Shown: positions 26,698 to 35,613 of the stretch, one piece after another
Position numbering within the stretch: position 1 is the stretch's first letter
Layout: the number at the start of each line of letters is the position of its first letter
DNA from: Parabacteroides bouchesdurhonensis
Lineage (GTDB): Bacteria > Bacteroidota > Bacteroidia > Bacteroidales > Tannerellaceae
Length of the DNA stretch: 64,000 nucleotides
NCBI RefSeq assembly: GCF_900186615.1
Contig: NZ_LT896588.1
Span: forward strand, 2,088,523-2,152,522
Direction: 5' to 3'
Program-made: the position numbers and the translations under genes
The notes under the pieces: model-generated
Told to the model about the DNA's origin: nothing
What the model saw: the letters and a program-made list of their open reading frames with translations, nothing else
Database searches by the model: none

Positions 26698-26762
26698 TTC
26701 CTTTCGGAAGAAATTCTATTTTCTTCCGAGAGGGATTTATTTTTCTCCCGGATGTAATTCTG
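26698..26762. repeat. Intergenic inverted repeat, copy 2
   Basis: Starts with the copy-1 core TTCCTTTCGGAAGAAATT and continues with TTCTTCCGAGAGGG and a more divergent third unit. It lies just after the AraC-GyrI gene and abuts the stop of the next gene. Confidence 0.65.
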
Positions 26763-26763
26763 A

Positions 26764-27093
26764 TTATTGTTTGCTCTTAGGGGAGACGAATGCCGTATAA
26801 ACCTGTAGAATGGCGGCGATCGTTAAGCAAAGAATCCATTCTGTCCGGTCTTTAAACATGAAACCGGAAGCGAATACCATTAAGATACCGGAGATAACAT
26901 TGAAACGGTGCAAGCGGCGACTCCGAAAATCCATTTCTTTAACAGAGATAGTGAGATAGCATACCGTATAACCGGCAGCTCCTATTGCAAACAGGTAAGG
27001 AGCAGCTATCCAGTGAATAAAATATAATATAGCTCCGGCAAGGATAAGCAGACCGGAGATGTTAAACAGGAACGTTCTTACTTTTTGATTCAT
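26764..27093 (-). CDS. Small four-helix membrane protein, unknown function
   Basis: 109 residues with four hydrophobic segments (ISGLLILAGAILYFIHWI, PYLFAIGAAGYTVCYLTI, FNVISGILMVFASGFMF, WILCLTIAAILQVYTAFV) joined by short basic loops. No known motif. Its ATG overlaps the stop of the divIC/ftsB-like gene by one base, so the two are translationally coupled, and a division or envelope role is possible but unproven. Confidence 0.75.
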   Translation of the reverse strand: MNQKVRTFLFNISGLLILAGAILYFIHWIAAPYLFAIGAAGYTVCYLTISVKEMDFRSRRLHRFNVISGILMVFASGFMFKDRTEWILCLTIAAILQVYTAFVSPKSKQ

Positions 27094-27398
27094 TACTTAT
27101 TTTTGATAATATAGACATCTTCATCCGGTTTCTTCATAAAATACTCTTCACGGGCAAATCGTTCCAAGCCTTCTTTATCAGTGTGAAGGTCATTTAGTTT
27201 TTTGGTATTTATTTCAATTTCTTCCTTGTAATGCTTTATTTCTTTTTCCAAACTGCGTATTTTCTCGTCATATATATAGCGTTGATATAAACTACTGTCA
27301 CCTGTCGTAAAAGTAAGCGCCAGGAACACAATGGTAACCAACCAATAAATGTTGATCCATGAAAGATACTTGTTGTAAAAGTCTTTTATGCGTGACAT
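27093..27398 (-). CDS. Septum formation initiator (FtsB/DivIC-like)
   Basis: 101 residues: short cytoplasmic start, one membrane helix (about 17-33), then a periplasmic coiled coil (IRSLEKEIKHYKEEIEINTK) and the conserved tail GLERFAREEYFMKKPDEDVY. This matches FtsB/DivIC proteins that bridge FtsL and FtsQ at the division site. It is divergent from dnaX, 71 bp away, and followed by a one-base-overlapping membrane protein gene. Confidence 0.88.
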   Translation of the reverse strand: MSRIKDFYNKYLSWINIYWLVTIVFLALTFTTGDSSLYQRYIYDEKIRSLEKEIKHYKEEIEINTKKLNDLHTDKEGLERFAREEYFMKKPDEDVYIIKNK

Positions 27399-27469
27399 GG
27401 AATATAGTTTTATGCAAAGGTAAATGAATTATTTTGTTTATCTTTGTCTTATCAATAAAAAAGCAGCAA

Positions 27470-29242
27470 ATGGATAATTATATTGTATCGGCAAGAAAAT
27501 ATCGTCCTTCTACATTTCGCAATGTGGTGGGGCAGAAGGCTCTTACCATTACATTGAAAAATGCAATACAAAGTAACAAGCTGGCACATGCTTACCTGTT
27601 TTGCGGTCCGCGAGGTGTGGGAAAGACTTCGTGCGCACGTATCTTTGCTAAAACCATTAACTGCTTGAATCCTACGCCGGAAGGAGAAGCTTGTAACGAG
27701 TGCGAGTCTTGTAAGGCTTTTCTCGAACAGCGTTCTTATAATATACATGAGTTGGATGCTGCATCCAATAATTCGGTAGATGATATTCGTGCTCTGATTG
27801 ACCAGGTGCGTATTCCGCCTCCTATCGGTAAGTATAAAGTATTTATTATTGATGAGGTACACATGTTGAGTTCGGCGGCTTTTAATGCATTTCTTAAAAC
27901 GCTGGAAGAGCCTCCTCATCATGCGCTTTTTATTCTGGCTACAACAGAGAAACACAAAGTATTGCCTACGATCTTGTCGCGTTGCCAGATATATGACTTT
28001 TCCCGTATCTCTATTAAGGATATGGTGGAACATCTGGAGTATGTTGCTTCATGTGAAGGAGTGACAGCCGAACCCGAAGCACTGAATGTGGTTGCACAAA
28101 AAGCCGATGGAGGCATGCGTGATGCATTATCCATTTTTGATCAGGTTGTCAGCTTCACAAATGGAAACATTACTTATCAGGCTGTAATAGATAATCTGAA
28201 TGTACTGGATTATGAATATTATTTTCGTTTAACTGATGCTGTTTTGTCCGGCAATGTGCGTTCCGCCATGTTGATATTGAATGAGATATTGAATAAAGGC
28301 TTCGACGGGCAGAATATTATAACAGGTCTGGCCGGACATTTTCGTGACTTATTGGTGTGTAAGGATGAGGCTACGTTAGTCTTGTTTGAAGTAGGAGCAT
28401 CTATACGCGAGCGTTATAAGGAGATGGCAAAACGGTGTCCGGATACATTACTGTTCAAGGCTATAGAACTGGCTAATACTTGTGATTTGAATTATCGTGC
28501 CAGCCGTAATAAGCGGTTGTTGTTAGAATTGACGCTGATCCAGTTATGTCAGCTAAACAAACCGCAGCAAGCGGACGATAGTAAAAAAAAAGGATTGATT
28601 GAACCGATTGCTCAGGATAATCAACCCTCTGTTTCTCAATCTGTTTCTGTTCCGGCTTCAAATGGTGTCTCTGTAGCGTCTGCTCCGCAGCCGGTTTCCT
28701 CGCAGCCACAGGTTGTAACAACACATATGCCTTCTTCTATTTCTGTTCCACCGCCTCCAGCTACAGCTCCAACGCGCAGATCTTCACGCCCGCCTATTGG
28801 AACGTCTTTGAAGGAGATAGGTGTTGAAAAACCTAAGGAAGAGGCTGTGCAACAGACCGCAACTGTGGTAGATGAACAGACCAATTCGTTTACAAATGAA
28901 GAACTGGTTCAGTATTGGGATGCATTTTCTAATACAATCGACAAAAAGGTTTATCTCAAAAATACAATGATAAATTGCAAACCTGTATTGCAGGAAAATT
29001 ATTATTTTGAGGTGGCTGTGCACAATCCTGGCCAACAAGAAGAGCTGATTAACGCAGCTATAGATATTCTATCTTACCTTCGCTCAAGTTTAAAGAATAC
29101 GCGTATCCAGATGCGTGTACGAATAATTGAAACGAATGAAAAACGCTTGGCTTATACTTCGACTGAAAAATATGAACATCTGTTAGAAATTAATCCGAAT
29201 TTGTCAAAACTAAAGGAGGAATTTGATTTAAGGCTTGATTAA
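27470..29242 (+). CDS. dnaX: DNA polymerase III subunit gamma/tau, candidate slippage site
   Basis: 590 residues from the ATG at 27470 (MDNYIVSARKYRPSTF); the longer frame from 27434 adds residues not seen in the family. Clamp-loader ATPase features: Walker A GPRGVGKTS, zinc cysteines in CLNPTPEGEACNECESC, Walker B VFIIDEVHML, SRC motif LSRCQIY. After domain III comes a Pro/Ser/Val-rich linker and a C-terminal domain. Codons 372-374 are a run of nine A (28583-28591). Loss or gain of one A brings a stop within a few codons (about 375-377 residues), giving a gamma-like short form containing domains I-III, as in the Thermus dnaX slippage. Confidence 0.95.
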   Translation: MDNYIVSARKYRPSTFRNVVGQKALTITLKNAIQSNKLAHAYLFCGPRGVGKTSCARIFAKTINCLNPTPEGEACNECESCKAFLEQRSYNIHELDAASNNSVDDIRALIDQVRIPPPIGKYKVFIIDEVHMLSSAAFNAFLKTLEEPPHHALFILATTEKHKVLPTILSRCQIYDFSRISIKDMVEHLEYVASCEGVTAEPEALNVVAQKADGGMRDALSIFDQVVSFTNGNITYQAVIDNLNVLDYEYYFRLTDAVLSGNVRSAMLILNEILNKGFDGQNIITGLAGHFRDLLVCKDEATLVLFEVGASIRERYKEMAKRCPDTLLFKAIELANTCDLNYRASRNKRLLLELTLIQLCQLNKPQQADDSKKKGLIEPIAQDNQPSVSQSVSVPASNGVSVASAPQPVSSQPQVVTTHMPSSISVPPPPATAPTRRSSRPPIGTSLKEIGVEKPKEEAVQQTATVVDEQTNSFTNEELVQYWDAFSNTIDKKVYLKNTMINCKPVLQENYYFEVAVHNPGQQEELINAAIDILSYLRSSLKNTRIQMRVRIIETNEKRLAYTSTEKYEHLLEINPNLSKLKEEFDLRLD

Positions 29243-29272
29243 TAGATTTTCATTGAAGGTATATAAAAAGAT

Positions 29273-29312
29273 AAAGGCCCGCAGAGTTCGCGTTACGAAT
29301 CAGCGGGCCTTT
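29273..29312. terminator. Bidirectional terminator between dnaX and the DUF1080 gene
   Basis: A perfect 10-bp stem AAAGGCCCGC/GCGGGCCTTT (29273-29282 with 29303-29312) with an inner TTCG/CGAA stem and T/A tracts on both sides, serving two convergent genes. Confidence 0.85.
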
Positions 29313-29336
29313 TATATTTTATCTTAGGACTATTTT

Positions 29337-30119
29337 TTAAAGTTCCCTTAGCCAGATGTTACGGAAACTAATTGGTTCGCTTGGATCACCATGACTTTGC
29401 AGGATGATTGGGCCGGCTCCGTGTTCAACCACTCTGGGGAATCCGATATATTCTGTTGTTCCTAGTATTGTGGTGTTATTTTGTAAAACAATGCCATTTT
29501 GGATAACAGTTACACGTGGTGGTACGCGATAAGTACCGTCTTCTTTAAAAACAGGTGCTGAATAAATAATGTCATACACATTCCATTCACCCGGTTTACG
29601 CATAGCATTTGCTAACGGTGGTGTCTGCTTGTAGACACTGCCGGTCTGCCCGTTTACATAGGTTTCGTTATTGTAACAATCCAGTATCTGGATTTCGTAC
29701 ATACCTTGCAGGAATACACCACTGTTTCCGCGTGCCTGATTGCTGCCGGAGATGTTTTGGGGGATGCACCATTCGATATGTAGCTGGAAGTTATCAAACT
29801 TTTGTTTTGTGCGAATATCTCCCGCTTCCTTATTTACAGTGAAAATACCGTTATTTACATTCCATTTTGCAGGACCGCCATTGGCACTTTCCCAGGCAGA
29901 AAGATCTTTTCCGTCAAATAAAACGATAGCATCAGACGGGGCAGAGTTTGTGCTTATGTCTCCTGGTGTTACTACTTTAGGTTGCGGAGTCCAGTATTCA
30001 GACATGCCGGGAGTCATTTTTTCTGGTTGAGGATACTGTTTTTGTGCATTCATGCTCACAAAGGCCGTGCATGCCAAAGCAAGCAATGCGGCTTTCATTG
30101 TAAAGTTTCTTTTGTTCAT
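29337..30119 (-). CDS. 3-keto-disaccharide hydrolase family protein (DUF1080)
   Basis: 260 residues with a signal peptide (about 1-25, ending MNAQ). The mature part is a concanavalin-like jelly roll of the DUF1080 family: VLFDGKDLSAWESANG, KWNVNNGIFTV, FDNFQLHIEWCIP, GNSGVFLQGMYEIQILD, GEWNVYDIIYSAP, ILQSHGDPSEPISFRNIWLREL. The family is named for cleaving 3-keto-glycosides, but some members only bind. It stands alone here, yet fits the Tat-exported sugar oxidoreductase operon at 6717-10719. Transcription ends at the shared terminator. Confidence 0.88.
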   Translation of the reverse strand: MNKRNFTMKAALLALACTAFVSMNAQKQYPQPEKMTPGMSEYWTPQPKVVTPGDISTNSAPSDAIVLFDGKDLSAWESANGGPAKWNVNNGIFTVNKEAGDIRTKQKFDNFQLHIEWCIPQNISGSNQARGNSGVFLQGMYEIQILDCYNNETYVNGQTGSVYKQTPPLANAMRKPGEWNVYDIIYSAPVFKEDGTYRVPPRVTVIQNGIVLQNNTTILGTTEYIGFPRVVEHGAGPIILQSHGDPSEPISFRNIWLREL

Positions 30120-30209
30120 GGTCTAAAATATTATCTAGGTTTACTAATATTATTGCTACAAACTTACTATTTTTTCAGAATAAAAAGTTGTTGCTTGTCT
30201 TGTTTTTTT

Positions 30210-30674
30210 CTAACAGTTGTGACTGAAAAGACGTTTTTCCGCCAGTTCTTCATATTTTGTACCCGGACGTCCATAATTGCAATACGGATAAATGCTAATG
30301 CCTCCTCGTGGGGTGAATATTCCTGTTACTTCTATGTATTTGGGATTCATCAGGCGGATCAGGTCCTTCATGATGATATTAACACAGTCTTCATGAAAAG
30401 CGCCGTGATTGCGGAAACTGAATAGATACAATTTTAAACTTTTGCTTTCTACCATTTTTACATCAGGTATGTAATCTATATGAATCGTTGCAAAATCCGG
30501 CTGTCCGGTGATTGGGCAGAGACTTGTAAATTCGGGACAGTTGAATCGTACCCAATAATCATTATCCTGATGCTTGTTGGTAAATGCTTCCAGCACTTCG
30601 GGGGCATAATCCTGTTTATATACGGTGCTGCTGCCAAGCAGGTGCAGTTCGTTTTCTCCTTTTCTGGTGTCCAT
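30210..30674 (-). CDS. queF: NADPH-dependent 7-cyano-7-deazaguanine reductase
   Basis: 154 residues, the short (YkvM) form of QueF, which reduces preQ0 to preQ1 for tRNA queuosine. The active-site cysteine is in [13 protein letters not shown], and the family signature [13 protein letters not shown] with [12 protein letters not shown] is present. It follows queC by 4 bp on the same strand, so the two form a queuosine operon. Confidence 0.95.
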   Translation of the reverse strand: MDTRKGENELHLLGSSTVYKQDYAPEVLEAFTNKHQDNDYWVRFNCPEFTSLCPITGQPDFATIHIDYIPDVKMVESKSLKLYLFSFRNHGAFHEDCVNIIMKDLIRLMNPKYIEVTGIFTPRGGISIYPYCNYGRPGTKYEELAEKRLFSHNC

Positions 30675-30678
30675 TATA

Positions 30679-31350
30679 TTATTGTTTTTTGTTTTTCTTT
30701 CTGTTCAGGTATTTTTCTAGACCTTCACGGCGGAGTTTGCAGGACGGACAATGTCCGCAGCCATCTGCCGGAACGCCGTTGTAGCAGGTTAGTGTTTGTG
30801 TGCGAACCAAATCAAATACGCCAAGTTCGTCTGACAGTTCCCATACATCACTTTTATCTCGTTTCATCAATGGCGTATGAATAACGAACTGTTCGTCCAT
30901 AGCCAGATTCAAAGTAACATTGAGTGAACGGATAAAAGTATCCCGGCAATCCGGATAACCGCTGAAATCAGCCTCGGATACTCCGGTTACCAGATTAAAA
31001 ATCCCTTTGCTCCTTGCCATGATGGCAGCGAAGGTGAGAAATACCATGTTGCGTCCCGGTACAAAGGTGTTGGGATAACTGTCTGCCGGCTTTTCCTGAT
31101 CCATGACAATTGACGTGTCGGTAAGTGAGTTAGGAGCTAACTGGCTTATAAGCGATACATCCAATAAATGGAAAGGAACATTGGCCTCGTCGGCAATCTT
31201 GCGTGCAATATCAATCTCTAAGGAATGTTTTTGTCCGTATGTAAAACAAACGGCTTCTACTTTTGTAAAATGCTTTTTTGCCCAAAAAAGGCAGGTGGTG
31301 GAATCTTGTCCCCCTGAAAAGCATACCATAGCGGCTTCTTGATGTTTCAT
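30679..31350 (-). CDS. queC: 7-cyano-7-deazaguanine synthase
   Basis: 223 residues. The PP-loop [13 protein letters not shown] binds ATP, and four cysteines in [17 protein letters not shown] bind zinc. It makes preQ0 from 7-carboxy-7-deazaguanine. It is the first gene of the queC-queF pair and divergent from the ATPase gene. No preQ1 riboswitch could be recognised in the 118-bp upstream gap. Confidence 0.95.
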   Translation of the reverse strand: MKHQEAAMVCFSGGQDSTTCLFWAKKHFTKVEAVCFTYGQKHSLEIDIARKIADEANVPFHLLDVSLISQLAPNSLTDTSIVMDQEKPADSYPNTFVPGRNMVFLTFAAIMARSKGIFNLVTGVSEADFSGYPDCRDTFIRSLNVTLNLAMDEQFVIHTPLMKRDKSDVWELSDELGVFDLVRTQTLTCYNGVPADGCGHCPSCKLRREGLEKYLNRKKNKKQ

Positions 31351-31443
31351 ATCTTTCTTGTTTTTAATACGTGGTTAAGCAAGCACACGGAAGGAAATTC
31401 TCTCCTTCACTGCAAATGTACATGATTATTTTTATACATTTGT

Positions 31444-31451
31444 TATCTTTG
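31444..31451 (+). promoter_or_regulatory. -7 box of the ATPase gene
   Basis: TATCTTTG lies 17 bp before the ATG at 31469; the matching -33 box is not clear. Confidence 0.5.
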
Positions 31452-31468
31452 CAAAAAACGACTTATTT

Positions 31469-32653
31469 ATGAATAGTTTCCAACTGAATCACCACGAATT
31501 AATAAGAGGAGTGAATTGTACTTTTCGCCGTTACCTGTATCAGCAAATAGATTGGAATGATCGTTTGATTGGTATATTTGGCCAGCGGGGGATAGGAAAA
31601 ACTACCTTGTTGCTGCAACGTATTAAGTCTGCTTTTGATAATTCAAACAGCGCTTTATACCTTAGTCTCGATCATTTGTGGTTCCAACGTAATACGCTAT
31701 TGGATACGGTAAAGGAGTTTTGTGCTGATGGCGGTACGCATTTATTTCTGGATAATGTACATGCTTATCCGGAATGGATGGTTGAAGTTGGCCAGTTGTT
31801 TGATCGGAATCCTTCGCTCCATATCCTATTTACGGCATCCAGCTTTCAATCGATGGAGTTGGTAAAGGAAGAGATAAAGAGGGGTATAAAGTGTTATCAC
31901 ATGAACACGATGTCTTTCCGGGAGTTTCTTGCTTATGAAAGCATTTTGGATGTGCCGCCTGTATCGTTGGATGATTTGTTGGCTAACTATGCGGAATTTG
32001 TGAAAAAGATTAATGCCCAGTTCAATGTAGTTCCGGCTTTCCGTAATTATCTGGAACATGGATGTTATCCGTTTTATTGGCAAGATCCGGAAACATTCTT
32101 TTTCCGTTTAGCCGATGTGGTGCGCGAAACGTTGGACGTGGATATGCCTTTCCTCAGAACTCTTTATCCGGCGGGTGTGAGTAAAATAAAGAGGTTATTG
32201 ATGTCTATTGTTGGGCGTGTGCCGACACGAATGATGCCTGCTGATATGTTGAAGGAACTGGATATGCACTATAAACAGGCAAAAGAATATATAAGTTGCC
32301 TTAAAGACTCGGAAATCATACGTTACCCTAATTATACGGCAAAAGTGATGCCCGTCCGTCAAAAAACTTTTATCGGGAATACAAATCTGCTGGTTGCCTT
32401 ATTTGGAGATAAAGATAACCGTAGGAATATGGGAGAAACGTTCTTCCATGATCAAATTTCCAGTGTAGCTACTTTGGAGGTGCAAGAGAATGACGACATT
32501 ATAGTGAATGACAAATACACCTTTATGGTAGGCGATCCGTTACGCGATTATGAACGTATAAAATATATGGAAAACCATTTTGCCGCTGTTTATGGTTTGC
32601 CGAAATGTTCATATAACCGGATTCCTATCTGGGCATTTGGATTTTGTTATTGA
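31469..32653 (+). CDS. AAA-family ATPase (AAA_14-like), unknown role
   Basis: 394 residues. An N-terminal P-loop ATPase has Walker A GQRGIGKTTLLLQ and Walker B THLFLDNVHAYPEWM, with a sensor-like LFTASSFQSM. The C-terminal part includes a winged-helix-like segment (AKEYISCLKDSEIIRYPNY) and a domain reminiscent of DUF4143-type ends but short. Such ATPases are common in Bacteroidales and often lack a defined role. The end overlaps the convergent acetyltransferase by 7 bp. Confidence 0.75.
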   Translation: MNSFQLNHHELIRGVNCTFRRYLYQQIDWNDRLIGIFGQRGIGKTTLLLQRIKSAFDNSNSALYLSLDHLWFQRNTLLDTVKEFCADGGTHLFLDNVHAYPEWMVEVGQLFDRNPSLHILFTASSFQSMELVKEEIKRGIKCYHMNTMSFREFLAYESILDVPPVSLDDLLANYAEFVKKINAQFNVVPAFRNYLEHGCYPFYWQDPETFFFRLADVVRETLDVDMPFLRTLYPAGVSKIKRLLMSIVGRVPTRMMPADMLKELDMHYKQAKEYISCLKDSEIIRYPNYTAKVMPVRQKTFIGNTNLLVALFGDKDNRRNMGETFFHDQISSVATLEVQENDDIIVNDKYTFMVGDPLRDYERIKYMENHFAAVYGLPKCSYNRIPIWAFGFCY

Positions 32654-33207
32654 TTTAAATCCCTGATAACGCGGGCAGGAGAGCCTACAGCCATACTGTC
32701 ATTGGGAATATCTTTACTAACCACGGCACCGGCTCCTATAATGCATCGGTTTCCAATGGTTACTCCGGGGCAGATAATGGCACCGCCTCCAATCCAACAA
32801 TCGTCTCCTATGGTGATAGGTTCTCCGTGTTCCACTCCTGTAGCACGCTTTTTATAGTCTATCGGATGCATAGGTGCGTAAATCTGTACATTGGGGCCTA
32901 TCAAGACATTTTTTCCAATCGTAATTTTTGCTGTGTCCAGAATGGTGCAGTTATAATTAATAAAACTGTTTTCCCCGCCATAGATATTAAAACCGAAATC
33001 GCAGTTAAACGGGGGCTGTATAACGAGTGTTTCATCTGCATTAGGGCATAGTTGGTGTAATAGTTCTTTGCCTTCGAAGCAATTGATGTAGTGTAGGTTA
33101 TTATACTGCTTTGCCAGTTTGAGAGTACGTTGGTGAATAGCAACTAACTCTGTATCGAACGGGCTGTATTCTTCTCCGGACATCATTTTTTCTCGTTCGC
33201 TTTTCAT
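32647..33207 (-). CDS. Maltose/galactoside O-acetyltransferase-type enzyme
   Basis: 186 residues with the N-terminal Maa/NodL signature SEREKMMSGEEYSPFDTEL followed by a left-handed beta helix (IYGGENSFINYNCTILD, IGKNVLIGPNVQIYAPMHPI, IGDDCWIGGGAIICPGV) carrying the catalytic His in the MHPI stretch. It acetylates sugars using acetyl-CoA; the natural substrate is often unknown. Confidence 0.88.
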   Translation of the reverse strand: MKSEREKMMSGEEYSPFDTELVAIHQRTLKLAKQYNNLHYINCFEGKELLHQLCPNADETLVIQPPFNCDFGFNIYGGENSFINYNCTILDTAKITIGKNVLIGPNVQIYAPMHPIDYKKRATGVEHGEPITIGDDCWIGGGAIICPGVTIGNRCIIGAGAVVSKDIPNDSMAVGSPARVIRDLNQ

Positions 33208-33296
33208 AAGATAATTTCATTATATATTGCGTGGTAAAAGTAATAAAATAGAGTTTAACTGTTATATTTGTGCCGAACTATTAATATGATGACATG

Positions 33297-34052
33297 ATGG
33301 ATATATTAGAAAGCATGAAAAATAGAAAGAGTATCCGCAAATATACAACGCAAGATATTCCGAAGCCTTTGCTGAATGAATTGTTGGAAGTTGCAACTCG
33401 TGCATCCAATACGGGAAATATGCAATTATATAGTGTTATAGTAACACGGGATAAGGCGAACAAGGAGAAATTGGCTCCTGCCCATTTTAACCAGCCAATG
33501 ATAACTACAGCACCTGTTGTCCTTACCTTTTGTGCCGATGCTAATCGCTTCGTGAAATGGGCGGAACAAAGAAAGGCAGAGGCTGGTTTTGATAATTTGC
33601 AGACATTTATTGCATCCACAATTGATGCGATGTTGTTTGCTCAAAGTTTTTGTGACGCAGCTGAAGCAAAAGGATTAGGTATTTGTTATCTGGGTACAAC
33701 AGCCTACAATGCCGATCAAATTATTAAAACTCTTTCACTTCCTCGTTTGGTTGTTCCTATTGTTACGGTAACAGTTGGTTATCCGGCAGAACCATTGCCG
33801 GGGCAAGTGGAACGTTTGCCTTTAGCAGCCGTTGTCCATCAAGAAAAATATGAAGATTATACACCAGCTTCCATTGATGCTTTTTATAAAGATAAAGAAG
33901 AACTGGAAGTTAATAAACAGTTTGTAAAAGAAAATAATAAAGAAACTTTAGCTCAAGTTTTTACAGATGTACGTTATACAAAGAAAAACAATGAGTATTT
34001 CTCTGATGTATTAATGAAGGTCTTGAAAGAGCAAGGCTTTATTAAAGATTAA
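33297..34052 (+). CDS. Nitroreductase-family FMN oxidoreductase
   Basis: 251 residues from the second ATG (33297). The nitroreductase fold is shown by MKNRKSIRKYTTQDIP, the FMN-binding ATRASNTGNMQLYSVIV and KGLGICYLGTT with VPIVTVTVGYPAE. The C-terminal tail of about 60 residues is longer than in minimal family members. A TATATTTG box lies at 33263-33270. The 3' end overlaps rpiA by 4 bp. Confidence 0.9.
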   Translation: MDILESMKNRKSIRKYTTQDIPKPLLNELLEVATRASNTGNMQLYSVIVTRDKANKEKLAPAHFNQPMITTAPVVLTFCADANRFVKWAEQRKAEAGFDNLQTFIASTIDAMLFAQSFCDAAEAKGLGICYLGTTAYNADQIIKTLSLPRLVVPIVTVTVGYPAEPLPGQVERLPLAAVVHQEKYEDYTPASIDAFYKDKEELEVNKQFVKENNKETLAQVFTDVRYTKKNNEYFSDVLMKVLKEQGFIKD

Positions 34053-34759
34053 TCATCACCGGTTATTAGTTGCACATTGTAGTGCATAAAGAGTCCGCTT
34101 TCAATGACCCCAGTGATGGCTTTGATAGCGGATTCTAGATATCCGTGAATCTCATCGAACCACACGTCTAATATAAGATTGCCGTTTTCGGTGATAACGG
34201 GACCATCTTTCTTCTGTGCTATTCGCAAATTAAATTCCTTTACCGGAAATTGTTTCAGGGATTGTTCTACATGTGTAAGTGCTTCCGGAAATATCTCTAT
34301 GGGAACCGGAAAATGAGTTCCTAATTTCTTAACCATCTTGGATGGATCGGCAATAATATATGTCGAGGGAGAAGAGGCTATTAATAGTTTCTCGCGGAAC
34401 ATAGCACCTCCGCGGCCTTTTATTAGATTATAATCCTGGTCTACTTCATCGGCACCATCAAAAGTCCAGTCCGGTTTGTGTGCTAATAACGTTGTTTGGG
34501 GAATATTTAACTGTATGCAAGCCATGCTTATCTCACGGGAAGAGGGAATAATTAGGATATTTAGACTTTCATCCTTAATTCGTTTGGCTATCTGTTTCAG
34601 TGCCAGATAGACTGTGGAGCCTGAACCGGCTCCAACCACATTTCCGTCACTCACCATAGATGCAATCTTGTCCGCAATCTTTAACTTTCTGTCTTTGTTT
34701 ATGATATTGTTGCCCCATTCAAAGGATTCTAAAAAACTATCTTCCCATTTCATGTCCAT
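34049..34759 (-). CDS. rpiA: Ribose-5-phosphate isomerase A
   Basis: 236 residues. Family motifs: VVGAGSGSTVYLAL, the catalytic FDGADEVDQDYNLIKGRGGA, IIADPSKMVKKLG and the C-terminal domain. It interconverts ribose-5-phosphate and ribulose-5-phosphate in the pentose phosphate pathway. A start at 34753 is equally possible. It is convergent with the nitroreductase. Confidence 0.92.
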   Translation of the reverse strand: MDMKWEDSFLESFEWGNNIINKDRKLKIADKIASMVSDGNVVGAGSGSTVYLALKQIAKRIKDESLNILIIPSSREISMACIQLNIPQTTLLAHKPDWTFDGADEVDQDYNLIKGRGGAMFREKLLIASSPSTYIIADPSKMVKKLGTHFPVPIEIFPEALTHVEQSLKQFPVKEFNLRIAQKKDGPVITENGNLILDVWFDEIHGYLESAIKAITGVIESGLFMHYNVQLITGDD

Positions 34760-34830
34760 TCCATATTATATATGTATAAAACAAATAGTAATAACTTAAA
34801 GTTTTGAGAAGAGTATTCGTGAATTTTTTT

Positions 34831-34838
34831 TACTTTTG
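34831..34838 (+). promoter_or_regulatory. -7 box before the lipoprotein gene
   Basis: TACTTTTG lies 30 bp before the ATG at 34868 and matches TAnnTTTG; the -33 partner is poorly spaced. Confidence 0.45.
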
Positions 34839-34867
34839 GCGAGTCTTAATTAAAAAATTATAGAAAG

Positions 34868-35584
34868 ATGGGAAAAAACATATTATCACGATTCTTGCTT
34901 ATTGGTTTTTTGTTTGCTGGAGTTTCATGTTCAAATGACGATGTTCCTAATGATCCGGAAAGTACTGTTTCTCTAAATATGCTTGATGAAGGACATGGAA
35001 AGACATGGCTGGGGGAATCTGATGTATATATAAACGATGCGAATAATTTTTATGCTTATTCTTGCTTGATTGCAGATGTAGGTGAAGCAGGCGGAGTAGG
35101 GGTAACGATGCCTCCGAAACTGGAAAATCTTGTTCACGAAGTTGCTGTAACCCCGGGACATATTTATCAAGTATTCGATAACGAGGCTGTACGTGAGTTT
35201 CCTTCGGGAGCTCGGGCTGTGGCAGTTGGCGCTGAATATTATCGCTTTTTTGTTGTTTCTCCTATTTTGGTAGATGATAAATCTACCGGTGCTATTGTTA
35301 AGTATGTCTTAGTTTCCCCGGATACGAAAGAATTGCCTGAATATGGACACGTAATTGGTAAAGTAAATTATGTTGGTGAACAAGCCTCGATGGAATTGCC
35401 GGAAGGTGCTGAGTGTTTTTGGTATGGTGGTATTCCTGAAGTGTTTGATGTATCGACAGATGATGGAATCCTGAAAATGACTTTAGCTAAAACACCAACG
35501 GAGTATAATGGTGTACAGGGCAATTATAATGTGTACGTGCGTCTTGATGATGTTTATACAAGCGTTGTTGTTCAGGTAAAATAA
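34868..35584 (+). CDS. Bacteroidales lipoprotein, DUF5036-like
   Basis: 238 residues. A lipoprotein signal ends in GVSC (Cys20), followed by an acidic SNDD linker typical of surface-exposed Bacteroidetes lipoproteins. The rest is a beta-rich domain with no enzyme motif; stretches such as DVYINDANNFYAYSCLIADV suggest the DUF5036 group, from memory and therefore tentative. It is convergent with the beta-helix lipoprotein gene. Confidence 0.65.
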   Translation: MGKNILSRFLLIGFLFAGVSCSNDDVPNDPESTVSLNMLDEGHGKTWLGESDVYINDANNFYAYSCLIADVGEAGGVGVTMPPKLENLVHEVAVTPGHIYQVFDNEAVREFPSGARAVAVGAEYYRFFVVSPILVDDKSTGAIVKYVLVSPDTKELPEYGHVIGKVNYVGEQASMELPEGAECFWYGGIPEVFDVSTDDGILKMTLAKTPTEYNGVQGNYNVYVRLDDVYTSVVVQVK

Positions 35585-35613
35585 CGTGTTGTTGAAATAA
35601 AATAGGCAGGTTT

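Noticed and set aside
31351..31468. preQ1 riboswitch before queC
   Set aside because: No recognisable pseudoknot or conserved loop could be found by eye in the short gap.
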